64,000 nt of DNA from Arion vulgaris (lineage: Eukaryota > Mollusca > Gastropoda > Stylommatophora > Arionidae), in contig CM036759.1 in NCBI GenBank assembly GCA_020796225.1, forward strand, positions 2,913,782 to 2,977,781. The letters run 5' to 3'. Below are positions 1-11,389 of this stretch, in pieces (the stretch's first letter is position 1; each line of letters opens with the position of its first letter). The notes under the pieces are model-generated. The model was not told the DNA's origin. It saw only the letters and a program-made list of their open reading frames with translations, and searched no databases. Made by a program: the position numbers and the translations under genes.

Positions 1-80
1 TTTACATACCAGACATTTTGCATACCAGACACCTTCATACCAGACACCTTACATACCAGACACTTTGCATTCAAGAAATT
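1..80. repeat. Short tandem repeat, 15-17 bp unit
   Basis: About four imperfect copies of a unit containing CATACCAGACACCTT. The last copy runs into a stretch that closely matches part of the LINE copy at about 1279-1308. Confidence 0.8.
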
Positions 81-411
81 CTATCAGACTTCAGGAGAAA
101 AGATTTAAAATAAAATCCCTACAATAATATCTTCAAAATGACATGGGGACCCTCGCTGGTGCTACGGAGTTCGTGCACTGCAGCTGAGATATTCCTGTGT
201 AAGAAAGAGATCGGAGCACACATGGTTACTCACCAATGCGCAATGATGATGGTCCTATCAATCAATCAATCAATTCGATCAGAAAATGTTTTTTAAAATA
301 TAAAAAAATTAAACAAAAATAATAATAATAAAGATATAAATAAAAAATAATGAAATTTTTAAAACATTTAATTTAAAAAAACTGCACTTCTGAACCATAA
401 AAACAATCCAA

Positions 412-2290
412 GTGCCAAGTCATTTCTTGCTCTTAGATCTGCAAGAAGTGTCGCACAAAACAGCCAGGCGATGCGCAAACGACTACTGGCAGGAGTTATG
501 TAGAAATATCCAGCTCTCCTTTGATACTGGAAACATAAGGGATGTTCATGAGGGCATTAGGAAGGCCTTTGGCCCAACTATCAAAAAGACTGCACCTCTT
601 AAAACAAAAACAGGGAAGTTCTAATCGATCGCAAAAAAACAGATGGAACGCTGAGTGGAACATTATCTAGAGTTATATTCGACCCAAAATATTGTAACTA
701 ACATCGCGTTCGATATTGTGCCTATGCTGGGAGGAGGGAGAAGTGCCTCAAGACATGAGAGATGCAAACATCATCACCTTGTATAAAAATAAAGGTGATC
801 GTGGTGACTGTAACAACTACCGTGGTATCTCGTTGCTCAGCATCGTGGGGAAGGTCTTCGCACGCGTAGTACTAAATAGGTTACAAAAGCTAGCAAACCA
901 AGTATACCCTGAGTCACAATGTGGATTTAGATCCAACAGATCCACTATTGACATGTTATTCTTCTTGAGACAACTGCAGGAGAAATGTCGCGAACAACGC
1001 ATGCCACTGTACGTTGCCTTCATAGATCTAACAAAAGCATTTGACCTAGTGAGTAGAGTTGGCCTCTTCAAGCTTTTGAAAAAAATCGGCTGCCCTCCTA
1101 CATTGCTTAAAATCATAACATCATTCCATAACAACATTAAGGGTACAGTGATGTTTGATGGGGCCTCCTCCAGCGCTTTTCCTATCAACAGCGGCGTTAA
1201 GCAGGGGTTGCACCCACACTCTTTGGGATATTTTTCTCCCTACTTCTCTCTCATGCTTTTGAATCCGCCGAAGAAGGAATACCAGACACCTTGCATACAA
1301 GAAATTATACCAATTACAAGATCAGATGGAAAATTATTCAACATGGCACGACTCAAAGCAAAGACCAAAGAGTCACCAACATGGAACTTCTGTTTGCCGA
1401 TGATGCAGCATTAACATCACACACAGAAGAAGGGCTACAACATCTCATGGACAGATTTGCTGCAGCATCAAATGAATTCGGCCCAACTATCAGTCTGAAG
1501 ATAACAAATATAATGTTCCAGGATATTAGCAGAGCCCCATCTATCAACATTGGTAGTCATACGCTTGAAGTATTCAACACCTTTACATACCTTGGCTCTG
1601 TCATCAGCAGCAACCTCTCCCTTGATGATGAAATTAGAAGTCGCATTGGGAAGGCCTCCACTGCTTGATTAAATTAGCAAAGCGTGTATGGGAAAACTGG
1701 GCACTCACAAGAAACACCAAGATACAAGTATATAAAGCGTGTGTTCTCAGCACTCTGCTGTATGGTAGTGAGACATGAACCACATATGCTAGACAAGAAC
1801 ATTGCCTCAACACCTTCTACATGCGCTGTCTCAGGCGAATATACAACATCCGATGGCAAGACCACATCTCCAATATAGAAGTCCTGGACAGTGCTGGCAT
1901 TCCAAGCATGTACACCTTATTGAGTCAGCGACGTCTCAGATGGCTGGGACAATTGTGCCGTATGAGCGATGATAGAATCCCAAAGAACATTCTATATGGT
2001 CAACTCGCATCTGGTGCTAGACAGCATGGGCGCCCACTATTACGCTTCATTGACACCTGCAAGCGTGATCTAACTTTATGCGGCATAGACAAACAACACT
2101 GGGAGCGGCTGGCCAAAGACAGGCAAGCATGGCGAGCGGCAGTGAGGGACGGCTCAAAAAAGAAAAACAACATCACATGTGGAGGCAAAAGAGAGCATCC
2201 TATTTATCAGCTCCAGTCTTACCTGCAACAACTGTCGCAAGGATTGCCACTCCAGAATAGGCCATTACAGCCACAAGAAACGTTGTGATT
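412..2290 (+). pseudogene. LINE (family A) fragment, reverse transcriptase, decayed
   Basis: The region is a broken non-LTR retrotransposon ORF2. Codons from about 430 encode a pre-RT segment (RRCANDYW, AFGPTIKK). From 716 the RT fingers and palm are readable: YRGISLLS, CGFRSNRST, then the catalytic-region block AFIDLTKAFD, then SGVKQG. The frame then shifts to one carrying LLFADDAAL, the second aspartate motif, up to about 1665. A third frame (1821-2288) holds the C-terminal domain with MRCLRRIYNIRW and RRLRWLGQLCRM. At least three frameshifts and an internal deletion near 620-716 make it non-functional. A better copy of the same family lies at 21585-24180. Confidence 0.85.
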
Positions 2291-2494
2291 CAGCACAGAA
2301 CATACTACGTTACACAATACGTATTGTCTCCTGAGACAAAGAGGCCAATGATGATTTGAAATGCTCAATAGTGTACCTTTTACATATTAACCAACCACAA
2401 CACTCATCTTATTTCCTTCCGATTGAAATTTTAAAATTTTATCAGAAATAACAACTGAATAAGCTGCTGTTCCAGCAGCAACATTTTTGTGAAA

Positions 2495-2985
2495 AGTAGT
2501 TTTTACTTGAATCTCTCTCTCTTTTGCCTTTTACCCGGGTTGGGGCATAGGCCCTCAACCAACTCATGCCAAGTCTTCCTATCTCTAGCTATCTCCTGCA
2601 GCTCCCTCCAGCTCTTCTTTATATTGTTGATCTCCGCCTCCAAATCTCGTCTCCATGTATTTCTCGGCCTCCTTTTCTTTCGCTGTCCCTGCGGGTTCCA
2701 GGCAAGGACCCTTCTTGTTATATTCCCTCCGGTTTTCGCAAAGTGTGTCCTATCCAGCGCCAGCGTCTTTTTAACCTGTTCGTTCACTGGAATCTGTCTT
2801 GTTCTCTCCATAAGTTCCTCATTTGTGACCCTATCATACCATCTTATTCCTCTATTCTGCGCAGACACCAGTTGATGAATGTTTGCAATTTATGCGCTAT
2901 TGTTTTAGTTGTTCTCCATGTTTCTGACCCATACAGTAGAACTGCTTTAACATTAGAGTTAAATATCCGAATTTTTGTCCTAGAT
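2495..2985 (-). pseudogene. LINE (family B) C-terminal fragment
   Basis: Reading the minus strand, the post-RT domain is visible: [20 protein letters not shown], then INWCLRRIEE, then (after a frameshift) RWYDRVTNEELMERT, NPQGQRKKRRPRNTWRRDL and a basic tail. This is the usual C-terminal part of an RTE- or CR1-like ORF2; the clade was not resolved. It is 5'-truncated at about 2985, where it abuts unrelated coding sequence (2986-3412), and decayed. Confidence 0.8.
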
Positions 2986-3412
2986 TTGACTTGAATATCT
3001 GTGGTACTATATTTTAATCTTTCCAAGGATACAGCGATTTATAACTTATTGAGTTAATCATTGGATAATAAACGACATCAGTTCCATAAAATCTATATTT
3101 AAAATCTGCTGCATCACCATATGCTCTAGAGAATTGTTGTTTAGGAAAAGATAAATTATAATCTACTTCTGGATATCTTGTAGAATTTAATGTTACATAA
3201 ATATTGTTAAGATTTATATGATCAAACGTCGGTGTGTTTTTATCTTGATATGATTTTTTATCTGTTTGAAAACCTATTATAATCCATCTAGGACTTTTTG
3301 AAGAACTTCTGACAGATAATCTCCATGAGAAATGTGTTGCTTCTGTAACATAAATAGAATCGCATTGTCTAAATCTATATCCAACATTAATTGTAATCTT
3401 ATTTTCAATCAT
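2986..3412 (-). pseudogene. Capsid-like protein fragment of a virus-like element (tentative)
   Basis: A minus-strand ORF of about 130 codons is rich in aromatic and beta-prone residues (FSWRLSVRSS, RWIIIGFQTDK, YPEVDYNLSF, YGDAADFKYRFYG). After SLYPWKD the frame breaks and a short continuation (ERLKYSTTDIQVK) runs to the LINE junction. I recognise it as part of a family scattered through invertebrate genomes, probably from large virus-like DNA elements (Maverick/Polinton-type or related). That assignment rests on recollection, not a search. Both ends are missing and there is a small deletion with a frameshift, so it is a relic. Confidence 0.45.
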
Positions 3413-3495
3413 CTTATACAGTTTAATTTATTTGTTCTAAAGATGGTTCAACATGAGGAACAAACTATGATACTTTATCTTATATAATTTTTCCA

Positions 3496-3895
3496 TTGGC
3501 TACTGTAGCATCTTTAAATGCATCTTTTCAGAATAAATGTTTAAGAAGGATCATGCAATTTTTTTGGCCAAATACCATAACAAATGAGGAGCTTTTGAAA
3601 CGAACATACTGTGCATCCTTGGAGACCGTCATTAAGAGACGAAGATGGAGGTGTTTTAGACATGTATGTTGTATGCCAGTGGGGGCATTGGCTAGGACAG
3701 CTCTCAGATGGACAGCGGATGGGAAGAGAAGGCCTGGACGTCCAAAGTAAACATGGAGAAGAACGGTGGAGAGAGAGTTGAAAGAGTGTGGCCTGACGTG
3801 GGAGACGGCTGGTAGAAAGGTAGCAGAATGTCAACAGTGGAAGTCTCTTGTGGAAGCATTATGTGTCAATCTGGACACGAAGAGGATATAGATAG
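3496..3895 (+). pseudogene. LINE (family F) C-terminal fragment
   Basis: The + strand encodes FQNKCLRRIMQFFWPNTITN, ELLKRT, RRRWRCFRHV and GKRRPGRPK, the post-RT domain and basic tail of a non-LTR ORF2. A stop after GRPK interrupts it, and the following codons (TWRRTVERELKECGLTW) continue the family pattern to about 3895. A second fragment lies at 43975-44175 on the other strand. Confidence 0.75.
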
Positions 3896-4660
3896 AGGCA
3901 GAGGCTTTCTGGCAGCATATCGAAGTTTGGCAATGTGGATTAGACCATGCGGTTTTCAGTTGACTTATGCATCGAAGTAGGAATTAACGTCAAGCGAACA
4001 AGCAGTTGTATTTCATAACCAGCAGGAGTTTAGACAGATAGTTCACACCACAGACACACATCGGGATAGACTTGCAACGGGCAAACGGCATGAGTAGTCC
4101 TCAAGGGAACAATACAGGTAGTAGGAACATATAAGAAATGAACGAAATGTCAGATAAATGAAAACCGATTTTGTTAGGTTTGATATACCATAGTGTCAAC
4201 CTCGTCATATTTATTCTATCACTCAGCGTGGATAGAACGTGTCAGAGAGCTAGTTATCATTACGTGGTGACACCAAGCCCCAGTTTGTGTTAAACGCTGC
4301 AGATCGGTAGCCATTAACCACCTGGCAGAAAACCGTCCATCTTAGGTTGACTGAGTCTTAATTAAACTTTAGTTCTACAGAATCGTTTACTGAGAAAGTG
4401 CGCCTAGTCACATTTAATCATCACTCAGCCTGATTTGAACTGTTCAGAGCAATAGTTGCCACGTGGGTCAGTTGTCAAGCATTAGATTTTGGTTTAATCA
4501 GAGACGACGACGATCCAGTTCTACTTCGTCAATTAGCTCGAGCTTCAAGTTAACTGGTACACAGTGGCATTTAGAAGGGATGCAGTGTGAATCATGGAAT
4601 CTTGTGTGTAGAGATAGGCTGATACATTCTCTCTCTCGCGATCCCGGCCTAGACTGATGA
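3896..4660. other. No recognisable feature
   Basis: AT-rich intergenic sequence. I see no supported ORF, splice-like exon or tandem repeat here. Confidence 0.5.
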
Positions 4661-4664
4661 ACCA

Positions 4665-5428
4665 ACTTTTATCATGAATTTTACCGTGTTTTTAAGGGAC
4701 TCCGTTCCTCCGTACAGCTTTCCGCGAAGCTCTGTGTTTTAGGCCTGGTTTCTTTTCTTATGCCTGCTATTAGTTGACAATCTTGCAGAACGTGTTCTGC
4801 CGTCATGTCCGCTTTTTTGCAGGGGCACAGGCTAGTTGTGCCAATTTTAAATTTGTGAAACATGTGGGCGCGGAGCGTGTTGTGGCAGGTACGGAGGCGA
4901 AGTATGACAACTTGTTCACTACGAGACAGACCATAGTACCCGTCGCTGTGCTGAGTATGGTCTTTTGTCCATTTGTCTCTTTAGTGCCAGCCGATGGTTG
5001 TTCCGGCTTCCTCATAACTGATCTCGAGATCAGTCTGAGGTAGTCGCCTGCCTTCTTTAGCTAACTTGTCGGCGTGTTCGTTTCCACTTATATTACAGTG
5101 TGATTGTATCCACTGAATGACGGTGCGTTTGAGTGATCGCGCTAGTGCATCGAGGGTCGCTTTCAGCTCATTGAGCTCTGTTTTGCCTACGCTTTTTGAG
5201 TGCTGTGATGACCAATAGAGCATCGGTGAAAATCACGACTTTGTTGCTAGAGGTGCCTCTTCTCTCTAGGATCATTTCGGCCGCTGTTCTTATTGCCTCC
5301 GCCTGATAGTTATTTGAGTATTTGCCTGTGGCTATCGCTTTTGTGACCGTCACTTTCTTTGGGAGTTTAAGCACTATTCCTCCTCCGCTATCGCTGATTG
5401 CGTTCCTTGCCGATCCGTCAGTGTACAC
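4665..5428 (-). pseudogene. LINE RNase H domain and tail fragment
   Basis: The minus strand encodes an RNase HI domain: MYTDGSA with the first catalytic aspartate, NYQAEAIRTA with the glutamate, VVIFTDALLVITAL with the second aspartate, and after a frameshift WIQSHCNISGNEHADKLAKE with the final His...Asp. A cysteine-bearing tail follows (CPCKKADMTAEHVLQDC). This order, RNase H then a Cys/His tail, is that of I/Jockey-group LINEs. Frameshifts near 5180 and 4860 make it a pseudogene; the RT part is absent. Confidence 0.85.
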
Positions 5429-5539
5429 GTGTGTCCACTTATTTTCAGGGTATTCGGTAGATATGTATTTTTCCGTGGCCGCACTTTTTTCAGTATGCCT
5501 GGTTGATACATTCGAAGGACATCAGATATATAATTAAGA

Positions 5540-5930
5540 AATTAGTGTTGAACAGTGGAGCGATCGGCGTATTAATATGGTGTCATTTTAGTAGTGTCTC
5601 TTAACGACTCCTTACGCAAGTAGTTTAGAAGAACCAGTTCCCGTAGAAGGAATCGGTTGAATGTGACATTCTTTCAAGTTTCAGCAGTTAAGTAATGTGT
5701 ATTTTAATTTTGTTTATTTCTATAATACTTATGTGAGTGTTTCATGAAATATGTGTACATGTATGCAAATTATACGAGTTAATAATTAGAGATGCAAGTA
5801 CATTGATAACCTTCTTGATGCAAAGAATATAATCTAAGAATAAAGAAACTTAGGTATATGATAATCTGGTACCATGTGTTTCCTCAGTCTACATATCCAA
5901 AATGTTTAGGATATTATACAAGTTATAAGT
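5540..5930. other. No recognisable feature
   Basis: AT-rich sequence with no ORF or repeat that I can support. Confidence 0.4.
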
Positions 5931-5931
5931 A

Positions 5932-6145
5932 TTCAGGATAGCATACAAACCTGCACCCTGTTACACAGGACATGAGGGACATGGGTCTGTAGAATTTAAT
6001 AGCCATATTGCTACTGCAGTCGCTGCGAAACTGTTCAGGTTAGCATACAAACCTGCACACTGTTACACAGGACATGAGGGACATGGGTCTGTAGAATTTA
6101 ATAGCCATATTGCTACTGCAGTCGCTGCGAAACTGTTCAAGTTAG
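5932..6145. repeat. Tandem duplication, 102-bp unit x2
   Basis: GCATACAAACCTGCAC begins at 5941 and again at 6043; the two copies are nearly identical through to a shared CTGTTCA end. Confidence 0.9.
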
Positions 6146-6172
6146 GATGTTTTCTTTATGCCCTTGACAAAA

Positions 6173-6250
6173 AAAACTCCTTGGCTGTACCGAGATTGAA
6201 CCCGGTCTCCCGCATGGAAGCGCGCTCTAATCCATTCAACCAGACGCTCC
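6173..6250 (-). other. tRNA-like sequence (pseudogene or SINE head)
   Basis: On the minus strand, GTCTGGTTGAATGGATTAG resembles a D-arm/A-box and GGGTTCAATCTCGG a T-arm/B-box at normal spacing, with a five-pair T-stem. The anticodon stem is poor and the acceptor stem imperfect, so I do not call a functional tRNA. Confidence 0.4.
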
Positions 6251-6333
6251 ACACTTTAAAATAAACTCGAATACACGGAGGAGCTAATTGTTGTTTTTCA
6301 TGTTTGTATGGCCAACATGCTCTAATACAAACA

Positions 6334-7430
6334 AGATGACTTTAATCTAACATTAACCCTTTAGCTGCTAAGGACGTATATATACGTTTTTACCATTCAC
6401 TTCTAAAGACACTTTAGCACGTCTGTTATTATCTCTCCTCTGTGGGCTAAGACATGTTAACACGTTATACATTGCTACTGTCACTGCTATAGGCGTACAT
6501 TCACGTTTGTGACCTAGAAACAAAGAGTAGCTATTTTTAGCTCAGCCTTCAGAAAGTATGTAGCATCGAAAGGGTTAACAAAGTAGACATGTCTTGGTTG
6601 CAAGATGACCTTTAATCTAACATTAACAAAGTAGACATGGCTTAGTTGCAAGATGACTTTAACATTAACAAAGTAGACATGGCTTAGTTGCAAGATGACT
6701 TTAACATTAACAAAGTAGACATGGCTTGGTTGCAAGATGACTTTAACATTAACAAAATAGACATGGCTTAGTTGCAAGATGACTTTAACATTAACAAAGT
6801 AGACATCGCTAAGTTGCAAGATGACTTTAATCTAACATTAACAAAATAGACATGGCTTAGTTGCAAGATGACTTTAACATTAACAAAATAGACATGGCTT
6901 GGTTGCAAGATGACTTTAACATTAACAAAATAGACATGGCTTAGTTGCAAGATGACTTTAACATTAACAAAGTAGACATGCTTAAGTTGCAAGATGACTT
7001 TAATCTAACATTAACAAAGTAGACATGGCTTAGTTGCAAGATGACTTTAATCTAACATTAACAAAATAGACATGGCTTAGTTGCAAGATGACTTTAACAT
7101 TAACAAAATAGACATGGCTTAGTTGAAGACACTTAACATGACTGGCTGTTAGATGACTAACATTAACAAATAGACATGGCTTAGTTGCAAGATGACTTTA
7201 ATCTAACATTAACAAAGTAGACATGGCTTAGTTGCAAGATGACTTTAATCTAACATTAACAAAATAGACATGGCTTAGTTCCAAGATGACTTTAATCTAA
7301 CATTAACAAAGTAGACATGGCTTGGTTCCAAGATGACTTTAACATTAACAAAATAGACATGGCTTAGTTGCAAGATGACTTTAACATTAACAAAATAGAC
7401 ATAGCTTGGTTGCAAGATGACTTTAATCAG
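6334..7430. repeat. Minisatellite, 42/47-bp unit, about 19 copies
   Basis: Unit core is ACATTAACAAAATAGACATG followed by GCTTAGTTGCAAGATGACTT. A five-base ATCTA block is present or absent, giving 47- and 42-bp versions. The array is interrupted near its start by the P3 MITE. ORFs read through it on the minus strand are artefacts of the period. Confidence 0.95.
6353..6578. mobile_element. piggyBac-type MITE (P3) with TTAA duplication
   Basis: A 218-bp insert begins CCCTTTAGCTGC and ends CGAAAGGG, flanked on both sides by TTAA (6353-6356 and 6575-6578). TTAA target choice with CCC...GGG ends is the piggyBac signature. It is inserted in the first copy of the surrounding 42/47-bp array, whose sequence resumes directly after the second TTAA. 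It has no coding capacity. Confidence 0.85.
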
Positions 7431-7468
7431 ATATAATACAAACAAACTATAAGCATATCATTTGATAA

Positions 7469-8315
7469 TACAGTAGAACCCACTTATCTCGACCTCGGTT
7501 AACTCGCCAACCCTATTAAGTCGACGCTTTTGAAGTGGAACCGCCAAATTCTCTCTTTGTCTTAGCATTTTCTCATCGGATATCTCGATTCTTTTATGTC
7601 GCGAACCCTAATATCTCGAGCACAAAAGAGGGCCAAATTTGCCACTTAACGTTGGTTATCTCGATCCCCATGACCATGGGTGTTAACTTATGCTACAGTA
7701 ATATATACAGTCCAATATTGGCAGGTGTTGACTCATGTAAGTTTCTTTCATGGGAATGGAGATCCCATTTTGCAAGAACACGGTATGTTGTCAACTGGTG
7801 AGGTGGTAGAAATGCTACAGAAAATTCGACGGTATGGTTCTTTTGTAGGAGATGAAACTGTTTTAGACAGCATAAATAATATTGAAGCATTTGTTTTCAA
7901 GCAGACTGTTAAAGGCAAAAAAGCAACAAAGCATTTTAGACTTTGTAAAGAAACCATAGTAACCGCGTGTACGATACTTTTCAGAGCTGTGTCAGTTTGT
8001 ATAAATAAAGGTTTGTATCGAGAATCGACGTGGTTTTTATTTTATATTGGTAAATTTCTGCTGTTAGTTGGTGCACATATGCCTTTTGTTGTTAGCAAAC
8101 ATGTATGTACATTTTTATAGCATGCCGATCGCTTCATCAAACAAATAACACGTGCATGTACATTCTCATTTATTAACGAACATCATGTACATAAAGAAAT
8201 TTCAAGCACATGTTAATATTTTGCCGCCATATTGGTTTTCGTTTATCTTGATCATCGGTTATCCTGTCGCTTTTGGCAAACCCCTAGGCCCGCGACATAA
8301 CCGGGTTCTACTGTA
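7469..8315. mobile_element. pogo/Tigger-like non-autonomous DNA transposon
   Basis: An 843-bp element has inverted ends: CAGTAGAACCCACTTATCTC at 7471 and, on the opposite strand from 8313, CAGTAGAACCCGGTTATGTC. Both sides have TA, the expected Tc1/mariner-pogo target duplication. The interior has ORF remnants of up to 146 codons with no readable catalytic motif, possibly decayed transposase. It is probably immobile without a helper. Confidence 0.75.
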
Positions 8316-8559
8316 CATACAAAATTAATGCAGACCAGAATTGAATACAATACTTATGTTATTATCTGTCATACTCAGACAAATACAACATGAAGAATGG
8401 TCCTTTCAGACATCACAAATATATATACATTTCTTCTTCTTCTCATCCACCATTTACTTCTTTATAGAAGTGTTCAGGGAGGGAGGACATATATAGTTAT
8501 GTATATACTTATTTGAAAGTGAGAACTTATATATATACATAACAGCTATAAATTGTAAT

Positions 8560-8755
8560 ACCATCAATGGGAGTGAGACTATGTCACTTGGTGAGAATGA
8601 ACCCGAATACATTAGTTGCAAGAGCGTACAACCTGAAAATGAAATCATCAAGAGGAAGGGACAGACCAAGAAAAAGATGGATTGATGGAGTTACAGACAT
8701 CTTAAAATTCACAATACCACAGCATATCAAGCGACCGAGCATTCACTAACTTGGA
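8560..8755 (+). pseudogene. LINE (family H) C-terminal scrap
   Basis: RGRDRPRKRWIDGVTDILK is the conserved Gly/Arg-rich post-RT motif. The flanking codons fit the same family, but the piece is under 200 bp. Confidence 0.6.
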
Positions 8756-8819
8756 AACCGATCATCAGTTAAACCTGCTATGCCTAACTGCAAAAAAGCA
8801 GAGAAGGATAAAAAAAAAG

Positions 8820-9560
8820 GGGAAAAAGGCAGACGGTCAATTGGCAAGTGTTTTACTGTGACAACTTCTGGGTTTGCACTTTTTTCTCCACATCAATGCG
8901 GAGATCCTTGCACTCGTGGATCAGCACTCCCATCCAGGTGATATCATTACCTACACCGATGACTCCACGCAGTGACCCTGGTAGCAGACTTTGGTTCCGG
9001 TCTGGCTAAGGGGGCACAGAGATCAAAAGAGAGCCACAGGTAGTGGTAGTAGTGTAAGCACGGAAAAGCAATGCAGGCCCAAATATATGAACAAAATACA
9101 CGTATCTCCTGGTCGAAGTCCGATAAAACTTGCCAAAAAGTAAGAAACAGCAGTGTACGAGTCGTCTGTGAACGAATGCAAACTCCCCAGAGTAAATAAC
9201 CGAACCAAAATTAAAGGGATGAGAGGTGCATCCATCATAGAGATGTGGACCCACTGGGGCAAACGAGACAGTATAGCTCTAGCTCTCTCTCTCGTCCCCC
9301 TAGAGCCTGATATGCCGGGCCCCAGGTTGAGTTGCACGTGGGCCCACATAGGTCAAAACTCAGGGCTCTGAAGAGGGGGCCCGAATTTAACTCTGCGTCC
9401 GAACAAGCCAGAGGCATAGTGAAGGTGTGCATGGTGAAAAAACAGAAATGTAAGAAACAGTAGTCGTCAGTGAAAGAAACCCAACTCCCCCGGAGTAAAG
9501 GGTCGCAATCTAATTGCCAGCTGTGGGGCAAAAATAAATAAGAACGATGCATAACGAACC
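8820..9560 (-). mobile_element. LINE A 3' scrap, then GC-rich dispersed element (G)
   Basis: The stretch 8825-8875 is the reverse complement of the sequence just after LINE A at 24150-24200. From about 8940 to 9560 lies a minus-strand copy of the GC-rich element also present at 17590-18330 and 41640-42350. Shared landmarks are CTTAGCCAGA, GTGGGCCCACGTGCAACTCA and the ACCATGCCTCTGG region. No long conserved ORF is common to the copies. Confidence 0.65.
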
Positions 9561-10049
9561 AAAAGTCTCAGTTGAGTTGAAAGACAGGACAGACACGCAA
9601 GGTGCTCTTGATAGGGCGACGGGAAGGCGTGGAAAACGTAAGGGTGAGCGAACCACCTAGATGAGGTGAAAACTGGAAAGCACAGCAGTTGCTTGAACCC
9701 AGTACAAAACATAGGTCTTGGTAAGTGTTTCTAGAACACACTGTAACGCATCATGTCAATACATGGGAGGAAGGGGGAGAGTAGTGATTTGTGTGCTTGT
9801 TCTAAGGCACTTTGTAAACTTGTATTTATTTTCAATATATATTATTCATGTACAATATAGTGGTGCATATCATTACATGACTAGAGGCACAACATAGCTT
9901 TCCTGTGCTCTTGATAAACATTTATTACAAAAATCATTATCACCATAAAAGAAAACCATCAGTTTCTTACTTTTCAAATTTAATTGTATCAATGTTTCTA
10001 AATGAGATTTTATATCGGTCATAATTGTTTCTGCCTCTATGATGGTTCA
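9561..10049. other. No recognisable feature
   Basis: AT-rich sequence without a supported ORF or repeat. Confidence 0.4.
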
Positions 10050-11010
10050 CAGTGTGCAGTTCGCACTGATGGTGGACACAGCAACTGGTTTATGGTTGAA
10101 ACCGGAGTAAAGCAAGGCTGCATTCTATGTCCTCTATTGTTTGGGTGGCCATTGACTGGGTGATGCGAAAATGTTGCAGGGGCGAAACTTGCATCGATTG
10201 GGTAGAAAATAGTAAACTAGAAGATTTGGATTTTGCAGATGATATTGCCTTGTTAAGTAGAAACAACCAAGATATGCAAAGAAAAATAGACAACTTATCA
10301 TCTATAGCATCCAAATTTGGACTGCAGATAAGCTATGAAAAAACAAATATAGTGAAGACACCTATGGCAAGTAACGCAGATATCACTCTGGAATCTAAAA
10401 TGATAAAAAATAACAGAGCAGTTCATCTATTTAGGTAGCAATTTTGATTGCACAGGAAATGTTAAAAAGAAATTATGATATGAATTGGCAAAGCAACATC
10501 AGCTTTTAAAAGTCTAAATAAAATATGGAACTGCAAAATATATAGTATTAAAACTAAATTACAAATTTTCAATTCAAATGTTGTATCAATCCTAACATAT
10601 GCCAGCGAGAGTTGGAAAATGACTAAAGATATAGAAAGCAAGTTGAATGCATTTGAAAATAGATGTCTGCAAAAATAATGAATATAAAATGGAATGAATT
10701 CAGGAGAAGTGATGAAATCAGAGACATGTCTGGTCAACCACTAGTGACAGCTGTTATAAGAGAGAGAAGATGGAGATATGTTGGACACACCTTGAGGAGA
10801 AATGATCAACGAATATCAAAGCAGGCATTGAAGTGGGATGCAAAGGGTTCAAGAAAGAGAGGTCGACCTAAGGAGACCCTGAAATGAACTTTGCTGAGAG
10901 AGGCATGAAATATCGGTCTCAGTTCCATGGAGGAGATTGAGCGAGTTGCCCAGGATAGAGCGGTATGGAGAAATTACTTGCAGGCCCTATGTAGCGTATA
11001 ACGGACGAGA
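10050..11010 (+). pseudogene. LINE (family B2) RT and C-terminal fragment
   Basis: The + strand encodes ETGVKQGCILCPLLF-like RT sequence near 10100, then LDFADDIALLSRN with the catalytic Asp pair (10230-10260), then QIFNSNV, SESWKMTKDIESKLNAFENR, RRWRYVGHTLRRNDQRISKQ and GRPKETLK, ending near GTATAACGG at 11000. In-frame stops and frameshifts occur near 10435, 10675 and 10885. Fragments of the same family lie at 19733-19890 and, inverted, 55805-56270. Confidence 0.85.
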
Positions 11011-11389
11011 GGAATATATATGTATTGTTGTATGTGTCTTTAACTTTAGCAATTGCTACAGGAACCATGCTCGATTGATTTTGACCTTGTTAAGTTCACT
11101 ATCTGCAACGAGATTTGTGAACTTTTCTTGTCATGGTCACCCCTTAATTTAATCCATATCTGATGATCTGGAATATATCTGCTATGTCTTGTTAATAAAC
11201 CCTCACTTCTATAATCACTAAATAGTTCACAAACAAACTTGAATGTTTAATGTAAACAAATGATGCCTCCAGTTTAAGACCGTCCTGTCCCTCAAATTCT
11301 TTCATTTAAGCATGAATCGAGTCTCTTGTAACATTTGTAAAACATTGCCATTTTTTATCTCTCATGTTGCATTTCAATAAAAGTCTGCT

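Noticed and set aside
6173..6250. A functional tRNA gene on the minus strand
   Set aside because: A- and B-box-like parts exist, but anticodon and acceptor stems do not fold well; kept only as tRNA-like.
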